A DNA stretch of 10,035 nt from an uncultured Clostridia bacterium (GTDB lineage: Bacteria; Bacillota; Clostridia; TANB77; UBA1234): assembly GCA_947624765.1 (NCBI GenBank), contig CANQLS010000042.1:1-10035 (forward strand), read 5' to 3'. Shown in pieces: positions 7,256 through 10,035 of the stretch; within the stretch, counting starts at the first letter, position 1; each line of letters starts with the position of its first letter. Both the position numbers and the translations under genes were made by a program. The notes below the pieces were generated by a model that saw only the letters and a program-made list of their open reading frames with translations, had not been told where the DNA came from and searched no databases.

Positions 7256-8089
7256 TTATTTGACAATTTGAACATCATGGCCTATTCTCTTATCTTCTGG
7301 CGGTAATTTCATATAATCCCCATAAAGTTGAGTAAGCCAAGCATCATAATTATCAACACCAATAACTTCAATATCTTCAAACTGATACTTTGTGCCATTT
7401 CCATACCATTCTACAGGAAAAATGCTTTTTTTTCCATGTTGGCTTGATAAAGTTCCAGCCATTTCACAGTTTTCTAAATTAAAAGTTTTCATTGCTTTAT
7501 CATATTTAGGTGCCCATACATCCCGTTTAAATATTTTTTCAACCGGTAATTTGGTTCCCAAAAAAACAAGAAAACATTTATACCATTCTCTTTTTGTTTT
7601 TTTTCTTTCGTTTGTAATTACTCCTGTGTTAAAAACCGAATATCTATAACACATTCTTAAAATATTTAATTTAAACAAAAAAATATTTTTTACTATAAAA
7701 TTATTAGGCACTCCATCAATTGGCGCCACGTCAATTCCAACATAAGTTTGAGAATCTTTCATTTTATCAAGCATTCTGTATTTTATTCTCTTATCAACAA
7801 GTTTAAAACTCAATTCATACGTATTTCCTCTATAATAATTCAATACATCATAATTTGGATAATTTCGTAACTCTTCATCCGCAATTTTTAAGAACTTTTG
7901 AAAATCCTTTCTTGGCATATCTATGTCAATGTCATCATCCCAAGGTATAAATCCTTTATGTCTTACTGCTCCCAACATAGTGCCTCCGCCTATATAATAC
8001 TTTAAATTATTTTTTTCACATATTTTAATGAAAACTTTTAATAATTCAAGTGAAATTTTTTGTATTTTTTTCCTGTTATTACAATCCAT
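7256..8089 (-). CDS. licD: LicD family phosphotransferase
   Basis: A 277-residue LicD protein (PF04991). The hallmark block is at residues 34-57: GGGTMLGAVRHKG followed by the acidic cluster PWDDDIDID. The C-terminal part contains YGNGTKYQFEDIEVIGV and LYGDYMKLPPEDKR, also typical. Bacterial LicD proteins transfer phosphocholine from CDP-choline to cell-surface glycans, and the related human fukutin and FKRP transfer ribitol phosphate from CDP-ribitol. Since the next three genes appear to make a CDP-alditol and no choline genes (licA, licC) are visible here, phospho-alditol transfer is the favoured inference. The start at 8089 was chosen because AGGAG lies seven bases upstream; an in-frame ATG at 8149 would overlap the upstream gene by 71 bases. 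With the chosen start the overlap with the upstream glycosyltransferase is 11 bases. Confidence 0.92.
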   Translation of the reverse strand: MDCNNRKKIQKISLELLKVFIKICEKNNLKYYIGGGTMLGAVRHKGFIPWDDDIDIDMPRKDFQKFLKIADEELRNYPNYDVLNYYRGNTYELSFKLVDKRIKYRMLDKMKDSQTYVGIDVAPIDGVPNNFIVKNIFLFKLNILRMCYRYSVFNTGVITNERKKTKREWYKCFLVFLGTKLPVEKIFKRDVWAPKYDKAMKTFNLENCEMAGTLSSQHGKKSIFPVEWYGNGTKYQFEDIEVIGVDNYDAWLTQLYGDYMKLPPEDKRIGHDVQIVK

Positions 8090-9011
8090 TTTTATTCTCC
8101 TGATCAATAATATGCCTATAGAATGTATTTTCTGATTGCAAAGTTTCACATGTTAATTTATAAGAAAGTTTATGTACATTAGACAACTCTAAAATATGTG
8201 AATAAATTTTTTTATCAAAAGGTTTATCCAGATTATCAAATAATACATGTCCGTAATCACTGTTGACATATGGAACATAAATATCAGGATGCTTGTTAAC
8301 AGACATTGTAATAAACATATAAATCCATAGATATTCCGCAATATGCTTTTCATTTTTTATATATGCAAACGCCATATTCCGTGTTTCTAATACAATAGGA
8401 TTGTTCTTTTCAGCATGTAATAACCAACTTGCATATAAAGCAGGATTTTCGATCAAGCCAAAACTATCCCTATATGCAAAAAAGAGTGAATTAGTAATAT
8501 ATGATTGTAATTTTCCAGTTAAAAATATCGTAGCATCCATCCATGTTCCACCATAATGTCCTAACAATGAAAATCTGATTAGATCAGAATAAGCACTGTC
8601 AGAAAGTATTCTTTTCTTATATTTGCTGACAATATATTTCGGAAAAATTATATATTCATTAATATTATTATTATCTAACAAAATCAATTTTTGATCTGTA
8701 TTTTTCTTTATGGATTCTACACATTTTTTTACAATTTCAGGAGCCTGCTCAATACCTTGAGCCCAATAAACCCATATTGGATTCTCACAACTGATTCCTG
8801 TGAAAAGTAAATCTTCTGGCTCCTTATATGCATAAATATCATACTTTTTCACAAAATACTTATATATTTTTCTATAATATAATACTTTTTTTATTTGATA
8901 ATCCTTTACAATATGAAATGGAAATGAAATATAACTTGCTCTCTTTAAACCGTTTTTTATTCCATAGCGACAAAAATATTCATTGATATTTATATTTTTA
9001 AAAACACTCAT
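8079..9011 (-). CDS. Capsular polysaccharide synthesis glycosyltransferase (GT32-like)
   Basis: A 310-residue protein of the capsular polysaccharide synthesis family (PF05704), which shares the GT-A fold of GT32 mannosyl/galactosyl transferases. IWVYWAQGIEQAPEIV at 79-94 is the characteristic first strand and helix. SDLIRFSLLGHYGGTWMDAT at about 142-161 carries the DxT/DxD-type metal-binding acid after GGTW. The about 75 residues before this domain are basic and aromatic, with no signal peptide. It is predicted to be cytoplasmic and to add one residue to the lipid-linked repeat unit; donor and acceptor are unknown. It is the first gene of the AT-rich block, 117 bases after the GT26 gene, and its 3' end overlaps licD. 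A GAGTGG four bases before the ATG is a moderate ribosome binding site. Confidence 0.87.
   Translation of the reverse strand: MSVFKNININEYFCRYGIKNGLKRASYISFPFHIVKDYQIKKVLYYRKIYKYFVKKYDIYAYKEPEDLLFTGISCENPIWVYWAQGIEQAPEIVKKCVESIKKNTDQKLILLDNNNINEYIIFPKYIVSKYKKRILSDSAYSDLIRFSLLGHYGGTWMDATIFLTGKLQSYITNSLFFAYRDSFGLIENPALYASWLLHAEKNNPIVLETRNMAFAYIKNEKHIAEYLWIYMFITMSVNKHPDIYVPYVNSDYGHVLFDNLDKPFDKKIYSHILELSNVHKLSYKLTCETLQSENTFYRHIIDQENKNGL
8097..8101 (-). promoter_or_regulatory. Ribosome binding site that sets the licD start
   Basis: AGGAG is seven bases upstream of the ATG at 8089 and inside the end of the preceding glycosyltransferase gene. The longer candidate start at 8149 has no comparable site, so this decides the shorter LicD protein. 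Confidence 0.8.
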
Positions 9012-9128
9012 AAATCCACTCTTTTCGTATATATTTCAATATAAATATATTTTTAATAAACTGCTTTATTTGAATAATTTCGATGCACTGCTTCATACTT
9101 TATAGTTTTAAAATCTAAATGTATGTTC
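9012..9128. other. AT-rich spacer at the composition boundary
   Basis: This is the longest non-coding gap in the window (117 bases). It separates the near-50% G+C GT26 gene from the AT-rich cassette. On the minus strand I found no promoter with good -35 and -10 boxes at proper spacing, only AT-rich strings such as TATATT and TATAAA without a partner, and no stem-loop followed by a T run. It could hold a weak internal promoter or a recombination scar; neither is shown. Confidence 0.5.
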
Positions 9129-9866
9129 TTATCTATATTTCCATATCATTCTGATAATTCTAAGATCGTCTATAAAGTATCTCTTGAACATCCTTTTCGG
9201 CTCCTGCAAAAACCGATACAGCCATTCCAGCCCATGCTCACTCATCCATTCCGGCGCTCTTTTCACATTTCCGGCAAGAAAATCCACCGTTGCCCCCGCA
9301 CATATGGAAACTGTCGCGTCATACTTTTTATAATTCTCATAAATCCATTTTTCCTGCTTGGGACATCCAAAACAGGCTATCAGGAGATCCGGGTGCGCTT
9401 CCGATATGCGTTTATTTATTCTTGCAAGTTCATCTAAATCTTTCTCAAAGCCAAAAGGCGGGGCATATGCGCCGACAATTTTTATTCCCGGACAGGTCTT
9501 TTCCAGATTCTGTTTTGCCTTTTCCGCAACGCCGTTTTTTCCCCCGATAATAAAAATTGAATATCCTTTCTGAGCAGCCTTCCTGCAAAGGCATGGAACC
9601 ATATCTGAACCGGAAACCTTTTCCTTCACCGGATGCCCGTTCCATTTGGAAATCCATATAACAGGCTTGCCGTCTACAAGAACCATGTCTGCATTATCAA
9701 CGATTTCTTTTAAATACCTATCATTTTCAATCTTAACTGCCACATCAACATTGACGGCAACGATATAAGATCTATTTTTATTTTCTACCATGGTTTCTAT
9801 TGATTGTATGGCTTCATCCATGCCAATATTGTTTATATAAGTATTCAATAACGCCTGCTTTTTCAT
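9129..9866 (-). CDS. WecG/TagA/CpsF family glycosyltransferase (GT26)
   Basis: A 245-residue GT26 enzyme, the usual length for the family. These transfer a sugar such as N-acetylmannosamine or its uronic acid to a polyprenyl-diphosphate-linked sugar at the inner membrane face. Visible marks are VNVD at 38-41, VDGKPV with the expected catalytic Asp at residue 65, GHPVKEKVSGSD from 77, IIGGKNGVAEKA at 107-116, CFGCPKQEKW at 165-174, GATVDFLAG at 191-199, and the C-terminal RAPEWMSEHGLEWLYRFLQE stretch that leads into the membrane-associating tail. The start at 9866 (MKKQALLNTYINN) has GGTGG four bases upstream and matches family N-termini; the in-frame ATG at 9881 lacks a ribosome binding site. 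Its base composition is much richer in G+C than all genes to its left. It probably acts early in repeat-unit assembly; TagA-type teichoic acid function is the alternative. Confidence 0.94.
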   Translation of the reverse strand: MKKQALLNTYINNIGMDEAIQSIETMVENKNRSYIVAVNVDVAVKIENDRYLKEIVDNADMVLVDGKPVIWISKWNGHPVKEKVSGSDMVPCLCRKAAQKGYSIFIIGGKNGVAEKAKQNLEKTCPGIKIVGAYAPPFGFEKDLDELARINKRISEAHPDLLIACFGCPKQEKWIYENYKKYDATVSICAGATVDFLAGNVKRAPEWMSEHGLEWLYRFLQEPKRMFKRYFIDDLRIIRMIWKYR

Positions 9867-9907
9867 CGATCCACCACTCATCCAGAAAATTTTTTCTGTT
9901 CCCTATT

Positions 9908-10035
9908 TCATGCGCCAAAGAACCTGTCTTCCAACATCAGACACCAACAATGGTACACCGGCAGATGAAGTTCCTGTATTTTGTACGTTTCCGTTTCTGG
10001 AACTTTGACAGCCACATCCGCCACCTCTGCCAGTT
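9908..10035 (-). CDS. C-terminal end of a phosphoheptose-isomerase-like SIS protein (cut by window edge)
   Basis: The last 41 residues of a gene that enters from the right edge. They contain ADVAVKVPETETYKIQELHL followed by PVYHCWCLMLEDRFFGA and a TGA stop at 9908-9910. The E-T-x-x-I-Q-E-x-H-L-x-x-x-H pattern is the C-terminal helix of GmhA/DiaA-type SIS proteins; in GmhA it carries zinc and active-site contacts, and the enzyme converts sedoheptulose 7-phosphate to a heptose 7-phosphate. The reading is open for all 128 visible bases, while the other two minus-strand frames lack such a match. It ends 41 bases before the GT26 start. In a polysaccharide locus this suggests nucleotide-activated heptose synthesis upstream, but the catalytic N-terminal part is not visible, so this stays an inference. 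Confidence 0.82.
   Translation of the reverse strand, partial: LAEVADVAVKVPETETYKIQELHLPVYHCWCLMLEDRFFGA

Noticed and set aside
7392..7649. Plus-strand reading frame opposite licD
   Set aside because: It is antisense to a gene with strong motifs and looks like a shadow.
9012..9128. Promoter for the AT-rich cassette
   Set aside because: No -35/-10 pair with acceptable match and 16-18 base spacing was found on the minus strand; only unpaired AT-rich strings are present.
9123..9657. Several overlapping frames on both strands within the GT26 gene
   Set aside because: The GT26 frame has canonical motifs along its full length; the others overlap it completely and show no family signature.
9883..9898. 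Short inverted repeat CAGAAAA-TT-TTTTCTG between the SIS gene and the GT26 gene
   Set aside because: The two-base loop and AT-rich stem make a poor hairpin, so it is not a credible terminator; it is more likely chance in AT-rich DNA.

Overview
The window is a stretch of a Wzx/Wzy-type surface polysaccharide (capsule or exopolysaccharide) locus. Every supported gene is on the minus strand, so transcription runs from right to left. The very low G+C of most of the window, the strong AGGAGG-type ribosome binding sites, the LicD, polysaccharide pyruvyl transferase and WecG/TagA families, and the tight gene overlaps suggest a low-G+C Firmicute. A gut Clostridia/Lachnospiraceae-like organism is most likely; this is inferred from protein style and no taxonomic marker is present.

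In transcription order: the tail of a phosphoheptose-isomerase-like SIS protein (9908-10035, cut by the window edge); a WecG/TagA/CpsF (GT26) glycosyltransferase (9129-9866); a 117-base AT-rich spacer; a capsular polysaccharide synthesis (GT32-like) glycosyltransferase (8079-9011); a LicD phosphotransferase (7256-8089); an IspD/TarI-type cytidylyltransferase (6508-7224); a GatD-like zinc dehydrogenase (5505-6521); a ribulose-phosphate/allulose-phosphate 3-epimerase (4773-5483); a GT2 glycosyltransferase broken by a one-base frameshift in a run of seven A/T (3755-4776); a Wzy-like polymerase (2537-3712); a second, intact GT2 (1494-2540); a polysaccharide pyruvyl transferase (374-1492); and the N-terminus of a Wzx flippase (1-295, cut by the edge).

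The four genes licD, cytidylyltransferase, dehydrogenase and epimerase form a contiguous, overlapping or closely spaced cassette. The logical reading is a route from a ketose phosphate to an alditol phosphate to a CDP-alditol, with LicD attaching the phospho-alditol to the glycan. The epimerase is unusual in such a set and looks more like the AlsE branch than housekeeping Rpe, so the alditol may not be ribitol. The glycosyltransferases would build the repeat unit on a lipid carrier, Wzx would flip it, Wzy would polymerise it, and the pyruvyl transferase would add a pyruvate ketal. No initiating phosphoglycosyltransferase, chain-length regulator or exporter lies inside the window.

Base composition changes sharply at about 9128: the SIS and GT26 genes are near 50% G+C where sampled, while everything to their left is far more AT-rich (down to 10% G+C in one 60-base stretch of wzy). 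This looks like the edge of a strain-specific, exchangeable cassette. No tRNA, rRNA, CRISPR array, insertion sequence or convincing terminator was seen, and no gene-free stretch exceeds 300 bases.
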